Below are positions 18,068 through 26,575 of a stretch of DNA of 64,000 bases, piece by piece. Origin of the DNA: Lysobacter sp. FW306-1B-D06B. GTDB taxonomy: Bacteria; Pseudomonadota; Gammaproteobacteria; Xanthomonadales; Xanthomonadaceae. Position 1 is the first letter of the stretch. Every line of letters begins with the position of its first letter. The notes beneath the pieces are model-generated. The model saw nothing but the letters and a program-made list of their open reading frames with translations. It had not been told where the DNA came from and searched no databases. A program made the translations under genes and the position numbers. The stretch covers positions 3,286,001 through 3,350,000 of the forward strand of contig NZ_CP151802.1 in assembly GCF_038446665.1 (NCBI RefSeq), read 5' to 3'.

Positions 18068-18232
18068 TCAGGCGTGGCCGGCGCTGAGCCGGCGCAATCG
18101 CAGCTGATGTTCGGCGCGGTCGGCCCGCGTCGGCTTGCGTGTGTCCTCGCGCCACGGCAGGCGGACCACCCGTGGAACGCGGGGTCGGGGCGACGTCGTC
18201 GCTCCGTGGATGGGCGGCTTGCGGGTGGCCAT
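18068..18232 (-). CDS. Possible small basic protein
   Basis: A 54-residue open frame beginning MATRKPPIHGATTSPRP and ending RLRRLSAGHA, rich in R and P. It lies in the 514-base gap between the TerC leader and the kinase gene. No family and no good ribosome-binding site are seen, so it may be chance coding. Apart from it and the riboswitch I see nothing else in this gap. Confidence 0.3.
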   Translation of the reverse strand: MATRKPPIHGATTSPRPRVPRVVRLPWREDTRKPTRADRAEHQLRLRRLSAGHA

Positions 18233-18340
18233 GGGGGAGGAACCTGTCGTTCGGGCGATCAGCATCACCGGCAAGGAGTTAAGCCGCAGCGAAGCAATCA
18301 TTCGCCACGCCCTCACCCGACCTCACCGGACCTGATGCCG

Positions 18341-21037
18341 TCATAACCGGATGTCATGACTGATGGATGACAACGGTTCGCGGCGCGAGATCGGCATGGC
18401 GATCGTGCAGTGCACGCCTTCGTCGGTGAGGGTGTAGGTGGTGCGCGCGCCGAACTGGTACGGCAGCGCGCGCTCGATCAGTTCGCGGCCGGCACCGCCG
18501 CCCGGCGCGGGCTCGCCGCTGCCGATCGCCACGCCGGTCTCGCGCCAGTCCACGTGCAGCCAGGGTCGACCGTCCTCGGGTTCCACGCGCCAGCGGATGC
18601 GCAGCCGCCCGCGCGGATCGCGCAGCGCGCCGTACTTCACGGCGTTGGTGATCAGCTCGTGGATCGCCAGGGCCAACGGCTGCACGGTGGAGGAACGCAA
18701 GGAAACGTCGGCCGGCCCCTCCAGGTCGAAGCGCACCCCGCCCTCGTCCAGGTGCGCGGCCAGTTCCATGCGCAGCAACTCGTCGAAGCTCACGCGCTGG
18801 CCTTCCTTCAACCGCGAAAGCAGGCCCTGCACGCGCGCCAGCGAGTCCAGGCGCTCGCTGAATGCGGCGGCGAAGTGGCGCATGTTGGGACTTTCGCGCA
18901 GGGTGCGGTCGGAAATGGCGCGCACCACCGCGATCAGGTTGCGCGTGCGGTGCTGCAGTTCAGCCACCAGCACGCGCTGGGCTTCCTCGAACTCGCGACG
19001 CAGGGTCGTGTCGAGCATGGAGCCGATCATGCGCACCGGCGCGCCCGAGGCGTCGTAGAAGAAGCGCCCGCGCGCGTTGGCCCAGTGAACGGAACCGTCC
19101 GGGTGCAGGAAACGCACCTCCCGCGCGTACTCGCCACCGGTCTGCATCGCGTGCACCACGGCCGACTCGGCGGCCTCGCGGTCGTCGGGGTGGACGCGGG
19201 CGATCCACGCCTCGTAACTGGGCACCACTTCGCCCGGTGCATAGCCCTCGATGCGGTAGTGCTCGTCCGACCAGGCGACCTCGCCCGTGGTCAGGTTCCA
19301 GTCCCAGGTCGCCAGGCGCCCGACTTCGATCGCACTGCGCAGGCGTTCCTCGCTCTCGCGCAACCGCGCCTGGGCCCGCTTCAGCAACGTCGCATCCTGG
19401 GCGATGCCGCCGGTGCGGTTGATCCGGCACGCGATATCGCGCATGGGGAACTCGGTGCTGTGGATCCAGAGCAGCTCGCCGGTCTCGCCATGCACCATGC
19501 GGAACTCGTGTTCCACGCGCTCGCCCTGCTGCACGCGGGCCATGGCGCGGCGCACGGCCTCGTGGTCGTCCGGATGCACCAGGGCGATCCACGATTCGAA
19601 GCCCGCGCCGACCAGGTCCACGCAGCCGCGGCCACAGGTGGTCTCGAACGACGGGCTCAGGTACTCCATCTCCAGCGAGGTGGCGTCGCGGATCCACAGC
19701 ACGCTCGAGGAGGCCTGGCCGAACTGGCTGAAGCGCTCCTCGCTGTCGCGCAGGGCCTTTTCGGCGTCGCGGCGCGGCTGGATGTCCTGGAAGAGGATGC
19801 CCACCTGCTTCTTCCGGCTCTTGAGCCGGAACACGCGGTAGTGGAAATGACGGCGCGTGCGGGGCGAGGGCCCTTCCAGCGTGCGCTCGCCGCCGTTGCG
19901 CACCACTTCGTCGACGATGTGCAGCCACTCGCGGCCGAAGTCCGGCGCGACCTCGCACAGCCGTTTGCCGGCGATGTCGCGGCCGACATAGCGGCGCGCC
20001 ATCGGGTTCTCCTGCAGGAACATCAGGTCGACCACGCGACCGTCGGCATCGGTCACCGCTTCGCCGATGTAGAACGCTTCGCCCATGCTGTCGAACAGGT
20101 CGCGGAAGCGGCGTTCGCTGTCGTGCAGCGCCGAGGCCGCGCGCACCAGCCGCGCCTGCAGCAACAATGCATGGCGCAGCAGCAGCGCCACCACGAACAG
20201 CGCGCCGGCCAGCCCGTAAACACGGCCGATGTAGAACCCGAGTTGGTAGCGCGCGGTGATCATCATGCCGCTCAGGGCCAGTTCGATCACCGCCGCCACC
20301 AGCGCCACGCACAGCCACACGTCGAGCAAGCGGCGCAGCCGCGTACGCCAGACCAGCACGAGCAGCGCGGCCAGGTGCACCGCCCAGACCAGGCCGCCGA
20401 TCCAGCGCGTCGAGGGCGGCCGGTAGTAGGCGCTGGTCAGCAGTTCCGGCAGCACCGGATCCAGACGCACCAGCGCCAGCGCCAGCACCGCGACCAGCGC
20501 CACCGTCGCCGGATAGGCCGCGCGCTCCAGGAGCGATGCGCCCGTGGCCGGTGGCCGCCGGGCATCCAGCGCGTAGGCGGTGACGAATAGCGGTGCAATG
20601 CCGTGCCAGAGGATCCACGACCACGCGGTCGTCTGCACACCGCCGAACAGGCTGCCACTGACGAACGCATCGGGAAACGTCAGTCCGTGCAGCAGCGCGA
20701 ACAGCGCACTGAACAGGTAGCCGCAGGCCAGCCACAGGAACCCGCGTTCGTGCAGGTCGCGGTACTGGGCGTGGAGGATGATCGCGGTGATCGCGGCCAG
20801 CACCAGCACCGCCGCGTCGTAGGCGGGCACGAAGGCCGGCACCGCCGGCAGCGTCCGATCCGCGAACGGGCCGGTCGCGATGAAGGCCAGCAGCAGCACT
20901 CCGACCACCCACGCGGCGCGACGCCGGTCCACGCGCTCGGCGAGCGCCAGGCCGAGGAAGCCGGGTCCCTGCGCGCCTTCGGTCCCGCTGGCGATGGCCC
21001 GCGGGGAGTGGACGGTGTGGGCAGTAGCGGATCGCAT
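18341..21037 (-). CDS. Multi-PAS membrane histidine kinase of the HWE family
   Basis: An 898-residue sensor kinase. The N-terminal third has about eight membrane helices (roughly 30-290), a MASE-type sensory region. Three PAS/PAC units follow (about 300-670; motifs DSEERF, VHPDDHEAV, VHPDDREAA). The kinase core has the phospho-acceptor motif VAELQHRTRNLIAVVRAI near 690, an N box HELITNAVKYGAL and the diagnostic WRE motif (VDWRETGV near 830), so it is an HWE kinase. It diverges from a single-domain response regulator. The start at 21037 leaves a 110-base shared promoter; a GTG at 21133 would extend it by 32 residues. Confidence 0.85.
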   Translation of the reverse strand: MRSATAHTVHSPRAIASGTEGAQGPGFLGLALAERVDRRRAAWVVGVLLLAFIATGPFADRTLPAVPAFVPAYDAAVLVLAAITAIILHAQYRDLHERGFLWLACGYLFSALFALLHGLTFPDAFVSGSLFGGVQTTAWSWILWHGIAPLFVTAYALDARRPPATGASLLERAAYPATVALVAVLALALVRLDPVLPELLTSAYYRPPSTRWIGGLVWAVHLAALLVLVWRTRLRRLLDVWLCVALVAAVIELALSGMMITARYQLGFYIGRVYGLAGALFVVALLLRHALLLQARLVRAASALHDSERRFRDLFDSMGEAFYIGEAVTDADGRVVDLMFLQENPMARRYVGRDIAGKRLCEVAPDFGREWLHIVDEVVRNGGERTLEGPSPRTRRHFHYRVFRLKSRKKQVGILFQDIQPRRDAEKALRDSEERFSQFGQASSSVLWIRDATSLEMEYLSPSFETTCGRGCVDLVGAGFESWIALVHPDDHEAVRRAMARVQQGERVEHEFRMVHGETGELLWIHSTEFPMRDIACRINRTGGIAQDATLLKRAQARLRESEERLRSAIEVGRLATWDWNLTTGEVAWSDEHYRIEGYAPGEVVPSYEAWIARVHPDDREAAESAVVHAMQTGGEYAREVRFLHPDGSVHWANARGRFFYDASGAPVRMIGSMLDTTLRREFEEAQRVLVAELQHRTRNLIAVVRAISDRTLRESPNMRHFAAAFSERLDSLARVQGLLSRLKEGQRVSFDELLRMELAAHLDEGGVRFDLEGPADVSLRSSTVQPLALAIHELITNAVKYGALRDPRGRLRIRWRVEPEDGRPWLHVDWRETGVAIGSGEPAPGGGAGRELIERALPYQFGARTTYTLTDEGVHCTIAMPISRREPLSSISHDIRL

Positions 21038-21147
21038 CGCTCCATTCCACTCCGGCGGGGTCGGTGCGACGTGAATCCGCCGTGCACCGTCTCGCCCCGT
21101 TAACTTTCCCCAACCAACAATGAAGCCAGCCACGCGGGAGCGACCGC

Positions 21148-21525
21148 ATGTCGAGCGATGGCCTCAATGGCCTCCATCTGCTGGTGGTGGAGGACGACTA
21201 CCTCCTGGCCTCGGGCCTGCAGGAGGCATTGGAACTGGAGGGCGCCACCGTCGTCGGTCCCTGCCCCGACGTGCTGGGTGCGTTGCGCGCCATCGCACAG
21301 GCGCCCGTGCTCGACGGCGCGCTGCTGGACGTGAACCTGGGCGACGAGACCTCCTTCGCCGTCGTCGAAGCCCTGCGCGGACGCGGCGTGCCCATGCTCT
21401 TCCTCACCGGCTACGACGACAGCGCCCTGCCCGCCGCGTACAGCGCCATTCCACGCTGCCGCAAGCCGGTCGGTCTGTTCGACCTGGTGCGCGAACTGAG
21501 CAGCCTCGTCGTCCGCGCCGGCTGA
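21148..21525 (+). CDS. Single-domain response regulator
   Basis: A 125-residue receiver domain with no output domain. Acidic residues in LLVVEDDYLLA, the phosphorylation Asp in GALLDVNLG (about residue 62), Thr in LFLTGYDD and Lys in CRKPVG complete the receiver signature. It is divergent from the HWE kinase and is probably its partner. HWE systems often use stand-alone receivers that act by protein contact. Its output is unknown. Confidence 0.88.
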   Translation: MSSDGLNGLHLLVVEDDYLLASGLQEALELEGATVVGPCPDVLGALRAIAQAPVLDGALLDVNLGDETSFAVVEALRGRGVPMLFLTGYDDSALPAAYSAIPRCRKPVGLFDLVRELSSLVVRAG

Positions 21526-21593
21526 ATCCCTCATCGTCATCCGAACGTCGCGGTCGCCCGTGGCCGTCCCGACGAACGGTCATTGAGTTTTTT

Positions 21594-21610
21594 AGTTAGG
21601 ACTCCTAACT
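21594..21610. promoter_or_regulatory. Palindromic operator before the MarR-type gene
   Basis: A perfect inverted repeat AGTTAGG-ACT-CCTAACT ends 8 bases before the ATG at 21619 and occupies the core promoter or leader. MarR proteins bind such short palindromes in their own promoters, so this is the likely autoregulatory site. It is preceded by a T-rich run in otherwise GC-rich DNA. Confidence 0.65.
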
Positions 21611-21618
21611 TATCCGCC

Positions 21619-22263
21619 ATGACGACGGACGACTCCCATCGCGAACAGGCCGCCGCCGGGCTGGAACAGCTGGCCTCGCTGGTGCGCGCGCAATCGTGGC
21701 GACCCGACGGCACGCCGTCGCTGCCGCCGACGCAGGCCGCCGTGTTGCGCATGCTCGCCGGAACGGCCACGCCGCTGCGCGCGCGCGAGATCGCCCAGCG
21801 CCTGGGCGTCACCGCGGCCAGCCTGAGCGACTCGCTGAAGGCACTGGAAAGCAAGGCTTGGATCGAACGCGAACCCGATCCCGACGATCGCCGCGCCGCG
21901 ACCGTACGCCTCACCCGCAGCGGGCGCGCCACGGTGCGCCAGTTGCGCCATCCATCGCGTGGCATGGGAAGCCTGTTGCAAGGCCTGGACGAAGGTGACA
22001 TCGGCGCGTTGCTGCGCGTGACCCAGCTGATGGTGCGCCAGGCGCAACGCCAGGGACTGGCGACCGGCGCGCGCACGTGTCTGGGATGTCGCTATTTCCA
22101 GCCCGATTCGACCGGCGATGCACGCCGTCCGCACTTCTGCGGCTTCGTGCAGCAGCCCTTCGGAGACCCCGAACTTCGCGCCGATTGCGACGACCAGTCG
22201 CCGGCCGATGAAACACAGATCGAAGCGAACGCCTTGCGCTTTCGCCGCCCCGTTCCGCCCTAG
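21619..22263 (+). CDS. MarR-type regulator with C-terminal four-cysteine motif
   Basis: A 214-residue protein. The winged helix-turn-helix includes LRAREIAQRLGVTAASLSDS (about 54-73) and the wing EREPDPDDRRAATVRLT. An extra C-terminal tail has Cys154-x2-Cys157, Cys174 and Cys190 in CLGCRYF...HFCGF...ADCDD, a pattern suited to an Fe-S cluster or zinc and thus to redox or metal sensing. It probably controls itself and the thiol genes downstream. The ATG follows the palindrome directly. The DNA-binding family is clear; the sensed signal is inferred. Confidence 0.82.
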   Translation: MTTDDSHREQAAAGLEQLASLVRAQSWRPDGTPSLPPTQAAVLRMLAGTATPLRAREIAQRLGVTAASLSDSLKALESKAWIEREPDPDDRRAATVRLTRSGRATVRQLRHPSRGMGSLLQGLDEGDIGALLRVTQLMVRQAQRQGLATGARTCLGCRYFQPDSTGDARRPHFCGFVQQPFGDPELRADCDDQSPADETQIEANALRFRRPVPP

Positions 22264-22274
22264 GCGGAAAAGTT

Positions 22275-22316
22275 GGGCGGCGCCCGACTGCCATCGGACG
22301 CCGCCCGGTTTCCCTT
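22275..22316 (+). terminator. Probable terminator after the MarR-type gene
   Basis: An 8-bp stem GGGCGGCG / CGCCGCCC with a 16-base loop is followed by GGTTTCCCTT. The T-run is weak. It separates the regulator from the downstream thioredoxin-like gene. Confidence 0.55.
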
Positions 22317-22352
22317 ACCCACCCTGTAGAGCAAGCAAGAGGAGATTGAAGT

Positions 22353-22589
22353 ATGCGCCAGAAGGCCGTTTTCTATCATGCCGGTTGCCCCGTGTGCGTC
22401 GATGCCGAGCGTCAGCTCGCCGTTTCGCTGGATCCGGCGCGTTTCGATGTCGAAGTCGTGCACCTGGGCGACGACAAGTCGCGCGTAGCTGAAGCCGAAG
22501 CCGCCGGTGTGCAATCCGTACCCGCGCTGGTGCTGGGCAGGCTGCCGCTGCACATCAACTTCGGCGCCTCCATCGCCGACCTGCGCTGA
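22353..22589 (+). CDS. Small thioredoxin/glutaredoxin-like protein
   Basis: A 78-residue cytosolic thioredoxin-fold protein with the redox motif CPVC (HAGCPVCVDAE, Cys12 and Cys15) and the cis-Pro segment VQSVPALVLG near 53-62. It resembles small glutaredoxin-like disulfide reductants. A good AGGAG lies 9 bases before the ATG. The next gene starts 10 bases after its stop, so both are probably cotranscribed. Confidence 0.85.
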   Translation: MRQKAVFYHAGCPVCVDAERQLAVSLDPARFDVEVVHLGDDKSRVAEAEAAGVQSVPALVLGRLPLHINFGASIADLR

Positions 22590-22599
22590 GGGCGATGCC

Positions 22600-23349
22600 A
22601 TGAAAACCCTCTCCCTCACGCTGGCGCTCGCCGCCATGCTCGGTTTCGGCGCGGCGCACGCGCACGACGCCGCCAAGCACACCGGCGGCGTACAGACCAA
22701 GGCCGACAGCGCGCTCGTCGCCGACTTCGACATCGTCCACACCAAGATCACCACGCAGGGCAACATCGCCACGTTCCACATGGCCGTGTCCGGCAAGGCC
22801 GGCAAGAGCACGCCCGCCGCCACCGGCAAGCTCGCCGGCAGCGACGTGTTCTCGTATGTGTGGCCGACCACGATCGACCCGTACGAAGTCGGCTTCGAAC
22901 GCGGCGCGGGCATCCTCGCGATGGCCGTCACCGCGCATCCGGATTTCGACGACACGCCGCTCTACGACGAAAACGGCGACGGCAAGCGCGACAACGACGG
23001 CAACCTGTGGCACAGCCATTGGGTCGTGCTGAAGCCCAACGAGGCCTGCGGTCCCGGCGCGCTGGGCGTGGTCGACATTCCCGAAGGCGCCAAGCCGCGC
23101 CTGCCGCGCACCTGGCCGGGCCTGCCGCTGCTGCTCGACAGCCCGGGCTGGAGCCCGACCCTCACCGGCGAGACGGTCGAGGTGAAGGTGCCGTTCGACG
23201 ACATCGGCGTGGTCACCGCCGGTTCGTTCGACGGCGTCACCGCCGGCCTGCGCGTCAATGCTTCCGTGCATGCGCCGCTGCTGTGCGTGGTGGACGTGTT
23301 CAAGGTCGCCTCGGGCGATCTGAGCCTGCCCGGCAAGCCGAACCGCTGA
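22600..23349 (+). CDS. Periplasmic protein of unknown function
   Basis: A 249-residue protein with a Sec signal peptide (MKTLSLTLALAAMLGFGAAHA, cleavage near 21) followed by a His-containing mature start HDAAKH. The segment YDENGDGKRDNDGN near 125-138 resembles a calcium-binding loop and is followed by LWHSHWV. No family is firmly recognised. It lies between two thiol-redox genes in one probable operon, so a role in the same periplasmic process is plausible. Confidence 0.72.
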   Translation: MKTLSLTLALAAMLGFGAAHAHDAAKHTGGVQTKADSALVADFDIVHTKITTQGNIATFHMAVSGKAGKSTPAATGKLAGSDVFSYVWPTTIDPYEVGFERGAGILAMAVTAHPDFDDTPLYDENGDGKRDNDGNLWHSHWVVLKPNEACGPGALGVVDIPEGAKPRLPRTWPGLPLLLDSPGWSPTLTGETVEVKVPFDDIGVVTAGSFDGVTAGLRVNASVHAPLLCVVDVFKVASGDLSLPGKPNR

Positions 23350-23393
23350 TGCGGACCGCCGGCCGTGCCGGCCGGCGCGTCTGCCCGCCCTGC

Positions 23394-23422
23394 TGTCATC
23401 CCCGCGAAGGCGGGGATCCAAC
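23394..23422. repeat. REP-like palindromic repeat
   Basis: One family-1 repeat (TGTCATCCCCGCGAAGGCGG, continuing GGATCCAA) lies in the 170-base gap between the periplasmic-protein gene and the thiol peroxidase-like gene. Confidence 0.7.
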
Positions 23423-23519
23423 TGCCCGACGTGTCACGCCTGCATCGAGCCGGCAACGTCTCGACGTTGGACTTCCGCCGTCACGGGAGTGACGAGCCCA
23501 CACAAGGAACCCCGAATCC

Positions 23520-24056
23520 ATGAACGCCCCACTCTCCCTCGCGCCCGCCTTGCAGGTCGAGCGCTGGTTCAACACCGATGCGACCATCACGCTCGAATCG
23601 CTGCGCGGCAAGGTCGTCGTACTGGAAGCCTTCCAGATGCTCTGCCCCGGCTGTGTCAGCCACGGCCTGCCGCAGGCGCAGCGCGTCGCGCAGACGTTCT
23701 CGCCCGACCAGGTCGCCGTGATCGGCCTGCACACCGTCTTCGAACACCACGAGGCGATGACGCCGGTCTCGCTGCAGGCGTTCCTGCACGAATACCGCAT
23801 CGCCTTCCCGGTCGGCGTGGACCTGCCCGGCACCGACGGCCCGATCCCGCGCACCATGCGCGCCTACGCGATGCGCGGCACGCCGACGATGACGCTGATC
23901 GATGCGCAGGGCCGCATCCGTCACCAGCATTTCGGTCAGGTGAGCGATCTGGTGCTGGGCGCGCAGATCGCCTCGCTGATCGGCGAAGCAGCTGCGACGA
24001 GGACGCCGGAAACCGCGCCTGCCGCCGCCTGCGACGCGAACGGCTGCACGGTCTAG
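23520..24056 (+). CDS. Thioredoxin-like/peroxiredoxin-family protein (TlpA type)
   Basis: A 178-residue thioredoxin-fold protein with the motif QMLCPGCVSHG (CPGC near residues 42-45) and the cis-Pro segment MRGTPTMTLID near 121. It is of the AhpC/TSA or TlpA-like type and probably reduces disulfides or peroxides. No signal peptide is visible. The C terminus ends CDANGCTV, an extra cysteine pair. It is the third thiol gene after the cysteine-rich MarR-type regulator. Confidence 0.82.
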   Translation: MNAPLSLAPALQVERWFNTDATITLESLRGKVVVLEAFQMLCPGCVSHGLPQAQRVAQTFSPDQVAVIGLHTVFEHHEAMTPVSLQAFLHEYRIAFPVGVDLPGTDGPIPRTMRAYAMRGTPTMTLIDAQGRIRHQHFGQVSDLVLGAQIASLIGEAAATRTPETAPAAACDANGCTV

Positions 24057-24074
24057 CCGACTTCGCCGCGCCGC

Positions 24075-25487
24075 TCAGGCGGCGGCGCGCAGCGAGTGGA
24101 ACACGCGCAGGATCGCCGCCGCGCTGCGGGCGGCATCGTCCTCGCTGGTGGCCCAGTTCGACACCGAGATGCGCATCGCGCCCAGGCCCTGCCATGTCGT
24201 GCCACCGAGCCAGCAGGTGCCGTCGCGCTGCACGCCTTCGATGACGGCGCGCGTCAGCTCGTCGTCGTCGCCGAAGCGCACCAGCACCTGGTTGAGCACG
24301 ACGTCGTTGAGGATGCGCACGCCTTCGGCCGCGCGCAGTACGTCGGCCATCTGGCGCGCGCGAGCGCAGCTGCGCTCGACAAGGTCCTGCACGCCGTCGC
24401 GGCCAAGCGCGCGCAGCGTCGCGTACACCGGCACGCCGCGCGCACGGCGGGAGAACTCCGGCACCCAGTCCACCGCATCGCGCTCCGGCCCCTTGGTCTG
24501 GATCAGGTACGCCGCCGCGGAGGTCATCGCGACACGATGATCTTCGGCGTGGCGGACCATCGCCACGCCGCAGTCGTAAGGCACGTTGAGCCACTTGTGC
24601 GCGTCGGTGGCCCAGGAATCGGCGAGTTCGATGCCGTCGGCGAACGCGCGCAGCGATGCGCTCGCGCGCGCCCACAATCCGAACGCGCCATCCACATGCA
24701 ACCAGGCGCCGCGTTCACGCGTGACCTGGGCGATCTCGCGCAGCGGATCGAACGCACCGGTGTTCACGTTGCCGGCCTGCGCGCAGACGATGGTCGGCCC
24801 GTCGAGCCCGGCCAGCACCTCGCGCAGATGATCGGCGCGCATGCGGCCCTGTGCGTCGCTGTCGACGCGATGCACGTTGCGCGTGCCCAGACCCAGGTAG
24901 CGCAGCGCGACGTCAATGGTGATGTGCGATTCGGCCGACGCGACGACGTGCAGGCGCGGCGCGCCCTGCAATCCGTCGGCTTCCACGTCCCAGCCGACGC
25001 GGCGCAGCACGTGATGGCGCGCGGCGGCCAGGCAGGTGAAGTTCGCCATCTGGCAGCCGGTGACGAAGCCCACCCCGCTCTCGCGCGGCAGGTCGAACAG
25101 GTCCAGTAGCCACTGCCCGGCCACTTCTTCCAGCACCGACACCAGCGGCGAGATCGCATAGATGCCGGCGTTCTGATCCCACGTGGACACCAGCCAGTCC
25201 GCGGCCAGCGCGACCGGGTACGCGCCGCCGATCACGAAGCCGAAATAGCGCGGAGAATTGCACGCCACCGCGCCGCGCTCGGCCTGCGTGGCGAGCAGGT
25301 CGATGACGTCGCCGCCTTCGTCGCCCTTGTCCGGCAGCGAGCTGTGCAGCGCGGCAAGCAGCTCGTCGCGACCGGCGCGCGCGCCGACGTGACGGTCGGG
25401 CAGTCGTCGCAGGTAACGGGCGGCGTGTGCACGCGCGTTGTCCAGGTACGCGTCGAACACGGCGGACTGGAAGCGATCGGTGGCCAT
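24075..25487 (-). CDS. PLP-dependent decarboxylase (group II, aromatic amino-acid type)
   Basis: A 470-residue fold-type I enzyme. The PLP-binding lysine is in SWATDAHKWLNVPYDCG near residue 298. Other family motifs are NSPRYFGFVIGG, GFVTGCQMANFTCL, SAESHITID and NVNTGAFDPL. It probably decarboxylates an amino acid to an amine; the exact substrate cannot be read off. The open frame continues far upstream, but ATG 25487 fits the family length. It converges with the TlpA-type gene 18 bases away. Confidence 0.86.
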   Translation of the reverse strand: MATDRFQSAVFDAYLDNARAHAARYLRRLPDRHVGARAGRDELLAALHSSLPDKGDEGGDVIDLLATQAERGAVACNSPRYFGFVIGGAYPVALAADWLVSTWDQNAGIYAISPLVSVLEEVAGQWLLDLFDLPRESGVGFVTGCQMANFTCLAAARHHVLRRVGWDVEADGLQGAPRLHVVASAESHITIDVALRYLGLGTRNVHRVDSDAQGRMRADHLREVLAGLDGPTIVCAQAGNVNTGAFDPLREIAQVTRERGAWLHVDGAFGLWARASASLRAFADGIELADSWATDAHKWLNVPYDCGVAMVRHAEDHRVAMTSAAAYLIQTKGPERDAVDWVPEFSRRARGVPVYATLRALGRDGVQDLVERSCARARQMADVLRAAEGVRILNDVVLNQVLVRFGDDDELTRAVIEGVQRDGTCWLGGTTWQGLGAMRISVSNWATSEDDAARSAAAILRVFHSLRAAA

Positions 25488-25614
25488 GGGGCATCGTCCT
25501 CGGGGCGAGGCCCGCAGGATAGGGCCGCGCCGCGAGAGCGCCGTTAAATCCCCGTTCGTTCGCGCAGGGGCGCTAACCTCCCTTCGACGCGCACGGCACG
25601 GAGGCCCAAGGGCC

Positions 25615-26022
25615 ATGCATCCGCCTCCCCCGCAGGCCATCGTCGACCGGCTGCGACTGGTCTGCCTGGACCTGCCCGACGCCGTGGAGGAAGCGGCCTG
25701 GACCGGCACGCGCTGGTGCATCTCGCGCAAGAACTTCGCGCACGCGGTGATGATCGACGAGGGCTGGCCGCCGGCGTACGCGAAGGCCGCCGGTTCCGAC
25801 GGCCCGCTGTGCGTGCTGACCTTCCGCACACCGCGACCGGCCGCGGAGGTCGCGCGCTTCGCCCGGCCACCGTATTTCCTGCCGCGCTGGTGGCCGGACA
25901 TCGTCGGCATGGTGCTGGATGCTCGCACCGAGTGGGACGATGTGGAGCGGCATGTCGTGGCCAGCTATTGCACGCTGGCCCCGAAGAAACTGGCGGCTTG
26001 GGTGGAGGCGAATCGGGGGTGA
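25615..26022 (+). CDS. MmcQ/YjbR-family protein
   Basis: A 135-residue protein of the MmcQ/YjbR fold, with recognisable segments GTRWCISRKNFAHAVMI, GPLCVLTFRT and a C-terminal HVVASYCTLAPKKLAAWVE. The family has a double-wing DNA-binding-like fold but no established function. It diverges from the decarboxylase gene, with a 127-base shared upstream region. Confidence 0.8.
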   Translation: MHPPPPQAIVDRLRLVCLDLPDAVEEAAWTGTRWCISRKNFAHAVMIDEGWPPAYAKAAGSDGPLCVLTFRTPRPAAEVARFARPPYFLPRWWPDIVGMVLDARTEWDDVERHVVASYCTLAPKKLAAWVEANRG

Positions 26023-26107
26023 GGGGGCTTGAGACGCTGCCATCCGAGACACCGTCGTCCCAGGCACCGTTTTGGGAGAGACGTCATGCGTGACGCAGAG
26101 TCCGCCG

Positions 26108-26445
26108 TCCAAATACCGTCATCCCGGCGAAGGCCGGGATCCAGGCCGTCACGTCGTCCGACACCTCACGTATTCCAGCGAAAGCCGGAATCCATTTTGA
26201 TCTTGCTGGTGCGGTTCAAACGCAGCAGGGAATGCGTGAAAAGTCCCTGGAGAGTGACGCCATATGGCGGCCCAAAAGCCCCCGCCTTCGCGGGAATGAC
26301 GTTACGGTAGTTGGCCGAAGCGGGAGTGCCCTTGCGCTGCGGACCTGGATCCCGGCCTTCGCCGGGATGACGGTGACGTGGTTCAACGGTGAGGGAGTGC
26401 CCTTGCGCCATCGGCCTGGGTCCCGGCCTTCGCCGGGATGACGGC
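26108..26445. repeat. Composite array of REP-like repeats, left copy
   Basis: Five family-1 palindromes lie at about 26116-26144, 26171-26196, 26276-26300, 26343-26373 and 26414-26444, joined by unique linkers. A long part, including GCCATATGGCGGCCCAAAAG, is repeated in inverted orientation at 29.80-30.0 kb. This fills most of the 553-base gap between the YjbR gene and the antiporter; no gene is seen. Confidence 0.75.
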
Positions 26446-26575
26446 AAGTGGCGGGGACGACTACGCGGCTGACTGCTGTGAGCGGGGCGCGCCCATGAAA
26501 GGGATGCCGGCCCTGAAACGTCCCGGCCATCGAACCTCCCGGCTATAGTCCCCGCATCCGAATGGGGAACGATGA

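Noticed and set aside
26108..26445. Regularly spaced palindromes resembling a CRISPR array.
   Set aside because: Spacing is irregular, orientation alternates, copies are not identical and no cas gene is present.
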